DNA from: Kiritimatiellia bacterium
GTDB lineage: Bacteria > Verrucomicrobiota > Kiritimatiellia > RFP12 > UBA1067
Reading direction: 5' to 3'
Assembly: GCA_017962315.1 (NCBI GenBank)
Contig: JAGCVN010000137.1
Location: 1 to 51,702, forward strand
DNA: 51,702 nucleotides
Made by a program: the position numbers and the translations under genes. Under the pieces are notes generated by a model that ran no database searches, was not told the DNA's origin, and saw only the letters and a program-made list of their open reading frames with translations. Below, one piece after another: positions 1 through 8,661 of the stretch; within the stretch, counting starts at the first letter, position 1; every line of letters begins with the position of its first letter.

Positions 1-1
1 C

Positions 2-991
2 CTCACGATTGGCAGTGGCGGCACGTTGGAGTCGGACGTCATGTATCTGCATGTCCCCCACCTCGTGCTGAAGGACAACGCCACACTTCACATGTGGATA
101 GCCAATAACACCTCCTCGGCTTTCCGCAGCGCGCGCAGCGTGACGGGTACACTGCACATCGACGCGAGCGAGTCCAGCCCGGCCGTGATCATGTCGAGGG
201 CTCACTTCTCAGATTCTGTCCGCACGAACGCCATGGACATGGTTGGCTCCGGCGGGGTGTACTATACGCGTAGCAGCGCCGCAGGCACGGATGGTGTGTT
301 TTGGGCGACGGGCGACAACAGCGGGTTTACCGGCCCGGTCGCAGTCAAGGACGCAACCAATAAGACGGACCAGAAGATGTTCCTCCACGTCAAGTCGTCC
401 GAGAACATCGGCGGCAACCCCGAGACGTACAAGGAGAAGGGGCTTGAACTTCACAGCGCGCAGCTGTGCGTACATGGAGACGTGGCACTCGGGCAGAACC
501 GTGGGTTCTACGTATCGTCCAACAGCGTCGTGAACGTGGATTCCGGGAAGACGTTCACATCGTCCAACGCGGTCGGCTTCGCGTCCGGCACGACGCTTGC
601 CAAGACGGGCGCGGGGACGCTGGACGTCCCGGGATGGACGAACGGTACTATCGCGGTGAACGCCGGCACGCTCAACCTCACGGGGGCGACGTTCGCGTCC
701 GGCGCGGCGACGGCGAAGGTTGACATAGGCGGGATCGAGTACGCGAGCGGCACGACGGTGAAGCTCACGGTCACGGGCGACGGGGCCGTGCTGCCGTTCG
801 ACAACGTCACGAACGTCCTCATTGAAGCGGAAAGCGCGTTGCCGGCGGGCTTTGCGGAGAAGGTGCAGATCGTCAACGACAATGCGTTCACCGTTTCCGC
901 CGGGTTGAAGACGAAGCTGATCGTCATCGACGGCACGAAGCTTGCGCTGGAGGCCAAAAAGCGCAAGGGCACGATGCTGATTGTGAGGTGA
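2..991 (+). CDS. Autotransporter-like surface protein, C-terminal part (5' end outside the window)
   Basis: The reading frame is open to the left edge, so the start lies outside; a TTG at 26 is only an internal alternative. The visible 330 residues are rich in Gly, Thr, Ser, Asn and Val with short repetitive strand-turn units such as GTLNLTGATFASG and GTTLAKTGAGTLDV. These are typical of the right-handed beta-helix passenger of autotransporter-like adhesins. No C-terminal beta-barrel is visible: the protein stops after a basic stretch (KKRKGTMLIVR), so it may be a secreted beta-helix protein rather than a classical type V autotransporter. The stop is 6 bp before the next start, suggesting co-transcription with the C10 protease. 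Substrate and partner cannot be deduced. Confidence 0.7.
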   Translation, partial: LTIGSGGTLESDVMYLHVPHLVLKDNATLHMWIANNTSSAFRSARSVTGTLHIDASESSPAVIMSRAHFSDSVRTNAMDMVGSGGVYYTRSSAAGTDGVFWATGDNSGFTGPVAVKDATNKTDQKMFLHVKSSENIGGNPETYKEKGLELHSAQLCVHGDVALGQNRGFYVSSNSVVNVDSGKTFTSSNAVGFASGTTLAKTGAGTLDVPGWTNGTIAVNAGTLNLTGATFASGAATAKVDIGGIEYASGTTVKLTVTGDGAVLPFDNVTNVLIEAESALPAGFAEKVQIVNDNAFTVSAGLKTKLIVIDGTKLALEAKKRKGTMLIVR

Positions 992-997
992 TGGGCC

Positions 998-3631
998 ATG
1001 TCGCGTTGCGGAAACGTGCTTGTGAAGTCGGCGCTGGCGGCGTTCGCGTCCGGCGCGGCGCTCGTCGCGTCCGGCGCGCCGATTTCCGAGACTGAGGCTT
1101 TGGAGGCCGCGAAGGGATGGATTGCGCTCGGCGAATCGCTCGACGGCGCGTCCATCGGCGCGCCGGAGGGCGTGCAGGCGTATGGGGGCGAGGACGGGAA
1201 GGGCCGGTACTACGTCGTCACGCTTGCGGGCGGCGGGTATGTGGTCGTTTCCGGCGACTCGGATCTGGAGCCGATCCTCGCCTACATGAAGGAGGGCGCG
1301 TGGGAGCCGGATTCGGCAAAGAACCCGCTCAAGGTGATGTTGGAGTTGGATTTGGCCGGGTTGTCCGAACACAGTTCGGACATCAATGCGGCGGACATCA
1401 ATGCGGCGGATGTCAATGCGGCGGATGTCAATGCGGCGCAAGGTGCCACTCGTGCTGGAGGGAGGCACCTCGCTACGGCGGGAGTGAATAATTCCAAGGC
1501 CGCGCAGCGGTGGGCGAAGTTGCGCGGGGCGGCGGTTGCGGGGCCGAAACGCCTGGCGACGACCGTGACGACGGTGACGGACGGGCAGATGACCGCCGGC
1601 GACCTCCGCGTGGGGCCGCTGCTGGCGTCCAAGTGGGCGCAGGGCGACGTGGGCGGCGCGCCGTGCTACAACTACTGCACGCCGCTCAACCGCAGCGCCG
1701 GATGCGTCGCCATAATGGCCGCGCAGATCATGTACTACCACAAGTGGCCGCAGGGCACGGTGTCGTTCGGGAAGAAAAACCGCCTTGGCGCGGACAGATG
1801 GAGCTACGGCTACGGGGCGAACAGCGGACGGGCGCAGGTCGAGATCGAAAGCGGCACGTTCGGCGCCTACGAGGTGTGGTGCAACGAACTGCTGGACGCC
1901 AACGGCGAGCGTTGGCTGAACGGCTACCAGGTCAACGGCTACCAGGGAACGGTGGCGCAGACTGCCGAGACGCGCTACACCTGGAACCTCACGAAGTGGG
2001 AGCCGATCTTCGGCGGGACGTACGACTGGAACAACATGCTCGACGACCCGCAGGCGGCCGCGTCCAACGGCACGCTTACGGACGCCAACCGCCTGGCCAT
2101 CGGACACCTTGTGCGCGACGTGGGGCTCACCGTGCCGATCCGGTACGAACTCGGCGGTGGCGAGGGTTCCGCGCACGCGACGCTTGCGCTGTCGCTCGTC
2201 GATACGTTCCAGTATGCCGATGCCGTGTACAAGTCGGGTGTGGATGCGGATGTATTCCGAAAGGGAATCCTCGCGAACCTCGACGCGAAGTTGCCTGTGG
2301 GCGTGACCATCCCAGGCCATGCGATCGTGGCGGACGGCTACGGCTACGTCGATGGCGTCCTCTACGTGCATTTCAACATGGGCTGGGGCGGTGGCGGCAG
2401 CTGGTACAGGCCGCCGGCGATCTACGACGATGCGTCCCTTGGAGGCAGCAACAACAAGTACTCGTCCATCAACACGCTCATCTACAACATTCGCCCCGAA
2501 GGCACGGAGGGGATGTCGATCGTCTCCGGGCGCGTCTTTGATCTGAACGGTAACGTGGTCGCGTCCGCGACGGTTTCCTCCGCGGATGCGGAAGGTCCGG
2601 TCACCACTGATGCGAAGGGTATCTACGCGCTCTACATGGCACCGGGCGAGAATCGCAGGATTGTCGTGACGAACACGGCGACCATGCTCATGGGCGAGGC
2701 GAACGTCACGGTGGACGTTACGTCTTCGCCGTACATCTACAAGGACGGCGTGACCAACGAGGGAAATGAAGGCAAGCGGACTTCGGTCGGCAACGTGTAT
2801 GGCGTGGAACTTGTGGCGAACAAGGTGCTCCAGCCCTCGCTTGCGGCGTCGGGTCTCGAGGAAGGGCGGACGTCGTTCAGGGACACGGCGACCGTCACGT
2901 TCGCGTGCGCCACGCCGGGCGTGACGTTCCGCTACACGACGGACGGCAGCGAACCGACGGAGGAAAGCGCGGCGGGCGCGTCCGTGACGCTGGACGGCGC
3001 CGCGACCGTGAAGGTGCGCGCCTATCTGGACGGCGCGGTCGCGAGCGACGTTGCCGTCGCCACGTACACCCAGCGCAAGGCCAAGCAGTGGGTGGAGGAA
3101 TACGAGGCGATGCAGGAGCTGACCGGCACGTGGACGCCATCCGTCGCCTACGAGAACGGGACACTGCATCTGGAGGACGACGAAGTCGGTGCGCGGTTCA
3201 CGCCGAACACCGTTTCCGCCACGCGGTTCGTTGTCGTGACGGCCACGCTCACCTTTGACGAGGAAGGCTACGATGACGTCGATTACGCCGACGCGAAGGC
3301 GGCGGTGCGCATCGGCGCGAACGGCTGCTTCCAAGTGTTCACGCGCGTCGGCGGGCAGCGAAAGTGGCAGGACGTGACAGGGGCGACGCCGACGGTCGGC
3401 GCGACGTACACCGTGAAGCTCGTCCTCGACACCGTGAAGAAGACCTACACGGCCACGATTGTCAATGGCGGCGCGAAGCGTCCGCTCGCGCGGAACGGCG
3501 AGGCGAATTTCGCGTTCGCCAACCAAGACGGCGGCGGCGTGGAGAGCGTGGACATCATCGGCGAGAGCGTCTTCACATCGCTCTTCGGCCGTTGCATGGA
3601 AGCTTTGGGCTTCTCCATCAAGTTGCGGTAG
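998..3631 (+). CDS. Secreted C10 family (streptopain-like) cysteine protease with C-terminal accessory domains
   Basis: 877 residues. A signal-like hydrophobic N-terminus (about 1-27) is followed by an inhibitory propeptide-like domain (about 28-125). The C10 catalytic domain follows, with the nucleophile Cys236 in AGCVAIMAAQIMYYHKWP and the catalytic His441 in GHAIVADGYGY, then the FNMGWGG signature. After the protease come a carboxypeptidase-regulatory-like beta-sandwich (about 507-575), a chitobiase/beta-hexosaminidase C-terminal domain (about 620-690, TFRYTTDGSEPT) and a lectin-like tail. The pro-domain and catalytic domain are joined by a low-complexity linker containing four NAAD units. 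Family knowledge: C10 proteases are secreted as zymogens and matured by removal of the pro-domain. The accessory domains suggest binding to glycans or to the cell surface. The substrate is unknown. Confidence 0.85.
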   Translation: MSRCGNVLVKSALAAFASGAALVASGAPISETEALEAAKGWIALGESLDGASIGAPEGVQAYGGEDGKGRYYVVTLAGGGYVVVSGDSDLEPILAYMKEGAWEPDSAKNPLKVMLELDLAGLSEHSSDINAADINAADVNAADVNAAQGATRAGGRHLATAGVNNSKAAQRWAKLRGAAVAGPKRLATTVTTVTDGQMTAGDLRVGPLLASKWAQGDVGGAPCYNYCTPLNRSAGCVAIMAAQIMYYHKWPQGTVSFGKKNRLGADRWSYGYGANSGRAQVEIESGTFGAYEVWCNELLDANGERWLNGYQVNGYQGTVAQTAETRYTWNLTKWEPIFGGTYDWNNMLDDPQAAASNGTLTDANRLAIGHLVRDVGLTVPIRYELGGGEGSAHATLALSLVDTFQYADAVYKSGVDADVFRKGILANLDAKLPVGVTIPGHAIVADGYGYVDGVLYVHFNMGWGGGGSWYRPPAIYDDASLGGSNNKYSSINTLIYNIRPEGTEGMSIVSGRVFDLNGNVVASATVSSADAEGPVTTDAKGIYALYMAPGENRRIVVTNTATMLMGEANVTVDVTSSPYIYKDGVTNEGNEGKRTSVGNVYGVELVANKVLQPSLAASGLEEGRTSFRDTATVTFACATPGVTFRYTTDGSEPTEESAAGASVTLDGAATVKVRAYLDGAVASDVAVATYTQRKAKQWVEEYEAMQELTGTWTPSVAYENGTLHLEDDEVGARFTPNTVSATRFVVVTATLTFDEEGYDDVDYADAKAAVRIGANGCFQVFTRVGGQRKWQDVTGATPTVGATYTVKLVLDTVKKTYTATIVNGGAKRPLARNGEANFAFANQDGGGVESVDIIGESVFTSLFGRCMEALGFSIKLR
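1379..1438 (+). repeat. Four tandem 15-bp repeats encoding (D-I/V-N-A-A)
   Basis: Four near-identical 15-bp units (GACATCAATGCGGCG or GATGTCAATGCGGCG) lie in frame at residues 128-147 of the C10 protease. They sit between pro-domain and catalytic domain. Being a multiple of three, copy-number change would lengthen or shorten the linker without a frameshift. Confidence 0.9.
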
Positions 3632-3718
3632 CGTCGCTTTAGACCTTCCGAAACGAGCCGATTGGTTGACTACGTGAAATACGCCCGAGTCCAATTGTCG
3701 GCACGGGACGAAGATTTT

Positions 3719-3727
3719 TGGTATAAT
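3719..3727 (+). promoter_or_regulatory. Extended -10 promoter element
   Basis: TGGTATAAT is a perfect extended -10 box. It ends 8 bp before the ATG at 3736, so transcription would begin at about the start codon. No convincing -35 is seen at normal spacing (TTGTCG at 3695 is 21 bp away). Confidence 0.55.
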
Positions 3728-3735
3728 ACGCGCCG

Positions 3736-3915
3736 ATGGAAAACTGCGGAGTAAAAATCAAGGTGCCCACGACGGGCGTGTTCGACTTTCCGAGCTTGAT
3801 ACTCGCGGGCGAGGGAAAGTACGTTGACAAGACGGAACTGCTGTACCAACTTGCCGCGCACCGCAAGGGCGGCGGGGACGCTGTCCCTCCCTGCATCTCC
3901 GCGTCCCCGCATTAA
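3736..3915 (+). pseudogene. Truncated AAA-ATPase-like (PF09820-type) gene start
   Basis: The 59-codon frame begins MENCGVKIKVPTTGVFDFP and continues with AGEGKYVDKTELLYQL. The YVDKT-x-LLYQL segment is the hallmark N-terminus of the large AAA-ATPase-like/DUF1703 family, whose members normally run beyond 500 residues with a Walker A motif shortly afterwards. Here homology ends near residue 43, where the frame enters a palindrome, and it stops at codon 60. No further part of the family is seen downstream, which is occupied by an opposite-strand gene. I call it a remnant with an intact promoter-like box upstream. Confidence 0.65.
3872..3910. repeat. Inverted repeat, 10-bp perfect arms
   Basis: GCGGGGACGC (3872-3881) and GCGTCCCCGC (3901-3910) are perfect reverse complements around a 19-nt loop. 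The element sits exactly where the AAA-ATPase-like homology breaks off. It could be a small dispersed palindromic element or a terminator-like hairpin; no T tract follows. Confidence 0.7.
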
Positions 3916-3991
3916 AAAACAGCCGGTCGTGACGGGGAGGCGAGTCCGGTCAAGATCAGGAATGGACAACTCCGCGTACCTTCCCCTACCC

Positions 3992-5401
3992 TCACCATCC
4001 TTCGCGAACGGGTTGGTCGGCAAAGGCGTTAGCCGCGTTGGCGAAGTTTTTCTCAAAACGACCTTTTCCCGTGTTCCAGAAAAGCGGGACATCCGTATCC
4101 ATCTGCTGCGCCACGCAACCGCAGAGGATCGTTTCCAACATCGCAACCGGATAACCATCCGCCAAGAAATCATCCATCCGCATCCGTATTGCATTCAAGA
4201 AGATCCTCGGTAACGGGATGTTCCGGGTTCCCCCCATGATTTCACGGCAGGCGGGATGCACTTCCAATTGGCTGAGGCGCGTCTCCTTTCCCAGCGCCAG
4301 CCATTGTTCCCGCCCGTCAAGTCCGGCGGAAAGCCAGATGCCGTCGTCCCCCTGCAACAGGCAACCGCTTGCCGGGAGTTTTCCGCTAAATGCAGAAGCG
4401 ACCTTTCCGAAGACCTCGCCCTCCGGTTTCAGCCCGCCGTCGTACCAGTCGAGTGTCACGCCCGGCTCCTGCCTTTTTCCAAACCAGCCGCGTTTTGTGG
4501 CTCCACAGTTGAACCTAACGTGAGTCGCCTTCGGGTAGGACTCCCCTGCCCCGCTTCCTTTCAGACAGGCCACCTGCGAGGCCGGGGGCAACTTCGCCAC
4601 GGTGAACGGCAACAACAAGAGATGGCAACCGCTGTCGCCCAACGCTCCCGTCCCGAAGTCGCGCCAGCCGCGCCAGTTGAACGCATGGTAGAAACCTTCC
4701 CGGTAGGGGCGGACCTGCGCGGGACCGAGCCAGAGATTCCAGTCAAGCGAGGCGGGGACGGGATCCGTTCCTTCTGGGCGTTGAATCCCCTGCGGCCAGA
4801 CGGGACGGTTTGTCCAGGCGGTGACGGTATGGAGGCGTCCCAACATCCCCGTTGCAAGGCATTTCGCCGCACGATGGAATTCTTTTGCCGTACGACTTTG
4901 GATTCCCAGCCAAAGCGGAACGTGCGCAGCACGGGCCAGCGCATGGAGTCGTCGCGTTTCCGCGAGGGTGCGGGCCAACGGCGGTTCAACGTAAACGGGG
5001 ATTTTCCGTTCCAACGCCCATTGCACCTGCACGGCGTGTCCATGATCCGGCGTCGAAATGAACACGGCATCGAGGTCGCGTTCACGTTCGAACAGGACGC
5101 GGAAATCCCTGTATGTCCGGACGTCCCGGCGGGATTCCAGAAAGGCACGCCCTGTCGCAAGCGCCGTCTCGTCCACGTCGCAGAGGGCGACAATCGCGTC
5201 GCCGGTCGCACGGATAAGCTGAATGTTGACAAAGCCCTGCCCGCCAACCCCGATCACCGCGACACGCAACGGTTCGCGGCGTGAGGAGACTTGCGTCGTT
5301 TCCGATCCTGCAGGAATGCTCGTCGCACGTCTCCGGCTCAGGCAACCGCATGTCGCCAGAGCGACGAGCGCGGTCGATTCCAAAAACTCACGTCGTTTCA
5401 T
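3992..5401 (-). CDS. Tat-exported Gfo/Idh/MocA family oxidoreductase
   Basis: 469 residues from the ATG at 5401, chosen because GGAGG precedes it and because the N-terminus MKRREFLESTALVALATCGC is a twin-arginine signal ending in a possible lipobox Cys. The Rossmann motif IGVGGQGFVNIQLI (near residue 50), the D-x-D pair after the second strand (ALCDVDE) and the conserved STPDHGHAVQVQWAL and PVYVEPPLARTLAE segments mark the NAD(P)-dependent Gfo/Idh fold. EPP replaces the usual EKP, so the common catalytic Lys appears to be Pro. Its start overlaps the upstream permease stop by ATGA, making it the last gene of the mnmA-ABC operon. The substrate is unknown, probably a sugar or cyclitol. Confidence 0.85.
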   Translation of the reverse strand: MKRREFLESTALVALATCGCLSRRRATSIPAGSETTQVSSRREPLRVAVIGVGGQGFVNIQLIRATGDAIVALCDVDETALATGRAFLESRRDVRTYRDFRVLFERERDLDAVFISTPDHGHAVQVQWALERKIPVYVEPPLARTLAETRRLHALARAAHVPLWLGIQSRTAKEFHRAAKCLATGMLGRLHTVTAWTNRPVWPQGIQRPEGTDPVPASLDWNLWLGPAQVRPYREGFYHAFNWRGWRDFGTGALGDSGCHLLLLPFTVAKLPPASQVACLKGSGAGESYPKATHVRFNCGATKRGWFGKRQEPGVTLDWYDGGLKPEGEVFGKVASAFSGKLPASGCLLQGDDGIWLSAGLDGREQWLALGKETRLSQLEVHPACREIMGGTRNIPLPRIFLNAIRMRMDDFLADGYPVAMLETILCGCVAQQMDTDVPLFWNTGKGRFEKNFANAANAFADQPVREGW

Positions 5402-6783
5402 GATTTCGCCTCCGAAAGTTCCCGTTTGCGCAGGACAAGGCAGCCCGCAGCGGCAAATAGCAGCGGGAATACCGCGAGATCCCACACGGCGCTCAGCATC
5501 AGCAATTTCCGATCAATCCGTTCCCCGCGCGTCAACAAGTCGAGCGGATTCCCGCGTACCGCGACGTTGACGGATTCCGTCACACGCTCGGAGATCCAGA
5601 TCCCCGTGCGGTTCAGCCAGGTATCCCGATCTTCTTCGCTGACGACCAGCGTCACCGAATGGGTCACAGGGAAAAGGACGAGGAGCAGCGTTCCCGCGAA
5701 GGCGGCGACGGGCAAGGTGAAACACGCGCTAAGGAAGAGGCCGAGCGCGGCAAGCGCGGCGAGTGTGCAGAACTGGAGAAAAGCGGAACGGGCGTAGTTG
5801 ACGAGGAAGCTCCCGCCCGGCGTCAGCAGTTCCACGTCTTTCCGATAGCGTAGCATCGTTGCGGAATCGTGTTTGGGCGAACCGTTCAGGTGAAACGTGC
5901 AGGTGAAATGGCGCAACGCCGGTGCATCGCCGGAATCCGAGGTCAGGAATGTCGCGGTATCGAGCCGGAAGTTCAACGGTTCCAGGTTCCCGGTATCGAA
6001 CGGAAGCGGCACTTCATCCTGCGACGCGCCTTCATCGGTGCAGCGGAAACGGCAGACGCCCACGATCGTCCGGCCGGTACGGAAGGCGGTGTCGAACGCA
6101 ATCCGCAAGACGAGCGTGTCGCCTTTGCCGACGGGGCGTGGAAGCGTGAACGACCAAACGACCTTCTCCCCCGGGTTGAGGATGGTGTAACGATCCGGCG
6201 CTTTTTCGGCGAGGATTCTGAGAAGCCGGCGTTTCGCAACTCCCTTCGGCAACTCCCCTTTTGCCGCGAGCAAGGCATACATTTCGCGGGCCTCTTCCAC
6301 TGGGGAGGGCAATTCGGGGCGGGTCACGAAATGGCAGTCCGGGCGGACAGAATCCGGCCAGGCTTCCCGGTGCATCCGCAGGGCGGTCTGCGCGTACACG
6401 CCTGCATAGACGAGGGCAAGCATCCATGCGTCGAGGGCGAGAAGCGCGAACCATTTACCGAACCAGAGTTCGGCGCGCGTCACCGGTTTGACCGCCGTCA
6501 ATTCGATACGCAGCGTATCGATTTCCGCCGCGAAGAGCGCGCAGGCGGCCCAGAGTGTCGCCAGGCAAAGGATGGCGAACGCGAGTCCGAGCGTGTAGGT
6601 CAGCTGGATATGGAGTTGACCGGCGGGTGTGCCGTCGCCCTGCACGACAACCGGGAGCGCGACAACGCAGAGCGCGAGCAGTCCCAGCAGGGCGGCGACG
6701 ACACGCGTCCGCACGGCGGCGCGAAACGCAAGCTGGGCGACACCGACGGTCTTACGCATCGAAACAAGCAACGCCTGGATCAT
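5398..6783 (-). CDS. ABC-2 type transporter permease with large extracytoplasmic loop
   Basis: 461 residues from ATG 6783, which overlaps the ATPase stop by ATGA. Predicted membrane segments lie in the first 160 residues (VVAALLGLLALCVVALPVVV, FAILCLATLWAACALFAA and one near 135) and again in the last 140 residues. About 200 hydrophilic residues between them probably face the outside. This architecture fits ABC-2 type/gliding-like permeases that work with a GldA-like ATPase. The cargo cannot be deduced. It is translationally coupled on both sides. Confidence 0.8.
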   Translation of the reverse strand: MIQALLVSMRKTVGVAQLAFRAAVRTRVVAALLGLLALCVVALPVVVQGDGTPAGQLHIQLTYTLGLAFAILCLATLWAACALFAAEIDTLRIELTAVKPVTRAELWFGKWFALLALDAWMLALVYAGVYAQTALRMHREAWPDSVRPDCHFVTRPELPSPVEEAREMYALLAAKGELPKGVAKRRLLRILAEKAPDRYTILNPGEKVVWSFTLPRPVGKGDTLVLRIAFDTAFRTGRTIVGVCRFRCTDEGASQDEVPLPFDTGNLEPLNFRLDTATFLTSDSGDAPALRHFTCTFHLNGSPKHDSATMLRYRKDVELLTPGGSFLVNYARSAFLQFCTLAALAALGLFLSACFTLPVAAFAGTLLLVLFPVTHSVTLVVSEEDRDTWLNRTGIWISERVTESVNVAVRGNPLDLLTRGERIDRKLLMLSAVWDLAVFPLLFAAAGCLVLRKRELSEAKS

Positions 6784-7682
6784 TTTCCCTCCCCGCGCAG
6801 GAACGGCGCGAGCGCGAATCGTTCCACATCGCGTTGCCGTTCTTTCGAGACAACCTGAAGGAAATAGGTTTCCAGACTCATCGAGGGATAATCCTGCCGG
6901 ACGGCGCAAGCACATTCGGTTTCGAGGTGCGCGCGCAACGCCGCCGCCTTCGCGTCGTCCACGCCTTGAAGCGTGAAGCGGACGGCGTCGGGACGGCGGA
7001 GCAGATCGGCAACCGGCCCTTCCGCGAGCAGGACGCCTCGATCCATGATGGCGACGCGGTCGCAGATGTCCTCGGTGTCCGCCAGAAGGTGCGAGGTTGT
7101 GAGGACGGTCACGCCGCCTTGCGCAAGCAAACGGATCAAGTCTTTCACCTCCCGGGTGCCGATCGGGTCGAGTCCCGAAGTGGGTTCGTCGAGGATCAGC
7201 AGCTCCGGTTTGTTGATCAACGCCTGGGCGAGACCGACGCGGCGCGCCATCCCTTTTGAAAACATTCCGACGGGACGGTCCGCCGCCGTTGCCAGATCCA
7301 CCATCGCGAGCAGTTCGTCCGTACGTCGCGCCGCCTCCGAACGTGAAAGCCCGAAAAGGCTGGCGTAGTAGCGGAGTGTTTCACGCGGCGTCAGAAAGGT
7401 ATGGAGATGGGAAAGTTCGGGAAGGTACCCGATGCGGGCCTTCGCAGCGACATCGGTTGGCTCCCTGCCGAGAAGCTTCACGCTGCCGGAAGTCGGGCGC
7501 AACAGGCCGAGGAGCATCTTGATGGTCGTGCTTTTCCCCGAGCCGTTCGGTCCGAGCAGACCGAAAACCTCGCCCCTGCGGACGGCAAGGTTCAATCCAT
7601 CCACGGCGACGACGGTCGGTCTGCGCCAGAAATCGCGGAACACCTTCCGCACGTCTTTCAGTTCAATCACGTGTTCTTCCAT
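6780..7682 (-). CDS. ABC transporter ATP-binding protein (ABC-2 subfamily)
   Basis: 300 residues starting at ATG 7682 (MEEHVIELKDVRKVF). Walker A is GLLGPNGSGKSTT, the Q-loop region is GYLPE, the signature is FSKGMARRVGLAQAL, Walker B is LLILDEPTSGLDP and the switch His is in TTSHLL. The signature FSKGM rather than LSGGQ is usual in ABC-2/drug-exporter-like ATPases. About 70 extra residues follow the nucleotide-binding domain, as in CcmA/NatA-like proteins. Permeases flank it on both sides (5-bp gap upstream, 4-bp overlap downstream), so the three form one transporter. Confidence 0.92.
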   Translation of the reverse strand: MEEHVIELKDVRKVFRDFWRRPTVVAVDGLNLAVRRGEVFGLLGPNGSGKSTTIKMLLGLLRPTSGSVKLLGREPTDVAAKARIGYLPELSHLHTFLTPRETLRYYASLFGLSRSEAARRTDELLAMVDLATAADRPVGMFSKGMARRVGLAQALINKPELLILDEPTSGLDPIGTREVKDLIRLLAQGGVTVLTTSHLLADTEDICDRVAIMDRGVLLAEGPVADLLRRPDAVRFTLQGVDDAKAAALRAHLETECACAVRQDYPSMSLETYFLQVVSKERQRDVERFALAPFLRGEGK

Positions 7683-7687
7683 CTTGT

Positions 7688-8653
7688 TCACCCCAGGTCG
7701 CGATTGCGGAACAGCAGGCACCCCGCCGTCAAAAAGAGCGAGCATAAAACGACCGCATGCGCCAACGCCTCCAGTAGGTATCCGGGCGCAATGCGCCCGC
7801 CGCGCGCGACCGCGTCGCTCAACCAGAAATTCTGCAAGTCGGGAAGAACCCCCGAACCGATACCGCGAAGCGAAAATGCCCCCGCCGAACCGAACAGCGT
7901 ATCCCCCGCGAGACCGAGCAACAGGACGCCGGCGCAAACGGCGAGAATCGTTCCGGTACGGAAGCGCGCCGCAAGGGCTACAGCCAGGCTCGCAAAGACG
8001 GCTAGGGCGGCCAAAACCAACACGGCGGCGGGCAGCACACGGAGGTTCAGGGCGACGAACGGGTTCTTCCATTCCGTGACGGCGAGAGCCGCCAACTGGG
8101 AGAGGACAAGTCCCGCAGACGCAAGGACGCCGAACCGTTTCCGAAAAGCCCAGTTGAAGAACGCCGCCAGCAGAAGCGAACCAGCTACGAAACCGAGTGC
8201 GAGTAGAAGCGAAACCACATCCATCATCTGTACCGGCGTATCCTCGAAAACCACCGAATGGGAAGAAGAACGTTCCGCAATCAATGTCGCCGCAGTCTGG
8301 GCGACGCCGAAAAACAACGTCACGCCGAAAATCCCCGCCCACTTCGCAACGAGAAAGACGGAACGGGAAACCGGTTTCCCGATCACGGCGGCGGCCGTTC
8401 CACCTTCGATCTCCCGCGAGACGGAGCGCCCTGCGGCGCCGACGGCAAGGACGAGACCGCCCAGAAGGAGGCAAGACAAACCGCTGTCACGTGCGAGACG
8501 CCCTTCTTCGCCAAAATGATGAAAGTGGAAAACCGGAACCATCAAGGTCAAGACAACGGAGGCGAGCGCGGTCAGAAAGGCGACCGGCTGTTGAATCGCC
8601 TCCAGCCACGTGGCCTTTGCAATGGTTAAAAAGGAACGTGCTGAACGGAACAT
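7688..8653 (-). CDS. ABC-2 type transporter permease
   Basis: 321 residues from ATG 8653 (MFRSARSFLTIAKATWLEAI). The open frame extends further upstream, but that extension overlaps the preceding SHD1 gene and lacks membrane character. At least six hydrophobic segments are visible: PVAFLTALASVVLTLMVPVF, LLLGGLVLAVGAAG, IFGVTLFFGVAQTAATLI, VVSLLLALGFVAGSLLL, AAVLVLAALAVFASLAVALA and ILAVCAGVLLLGLAG. The motif GRSVSREIEGGTAAAVIGKP is the typical cytoplasmic coupling region of ABC-2 permeases. It lies 8 bp downstream of the SHD1 gene and 5 bp upstream of the ATPase. Confidence 0.85.
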   Translation of the reverse strand: MFRSARSFLTIAKATWLEAIQQPVAFLTALASVVLTLMVPVFHFHHFGEEGRLARDSGLSCLLLGGLVLAVGAAGRSVSREIEGGTAAAVIGKPVSRSVFLVAKWAGIFGVTLFFGVAQTAATLIAERSSSHSVVFEDTPVQMMDVVSLLLALGFVAGSLLLAAFFNWAFRKRFGVLASAGLVLSQLAALAVTEWKNPFVALNLRVLPAAVLVLAALAVFASLAVALAARFRTGTILAVCAGVLLLGLAGDTLFGSAGAFSLRGIGSGVLPDLQNFWLSDAVARGGRIAPGYLLEALAHAVVLCSLFLTAGCLLFRNRDLG

Positions 8654-8661
8654 ACGTTTCC

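Noticed and set aside
692..1059. Repeated sequence GTTCGCGTCCGGCGCGGCG in the first two genes
   Set aside because: Both copies encode FASGAA in different contexts and the flanks diverge at once, so strong codon bias on the same peptide explains it better than a mobile repeat.
1379..1438. Short tandem repeats as a possible CRISPR array
   Set aside because: Units are only 15 bp, contiguous without spacers, and in frame within a protease gene. No array or cas1/cas2 was seen anywhere; the Cas4-like nuclease belongs to a phage recombination module.
209..3694. Open frame of 1161 codons on the minus strand, opposite the autotransporter-like and protease genes
   Set aside because: It is antisense to two well supported genes, its translation is Arg/His/Val-rich without domains, and it extends only because high GC at third positions removes stops from that frame. 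The repeated RRIDIRR peptide is the complement of the NAAD repeats.
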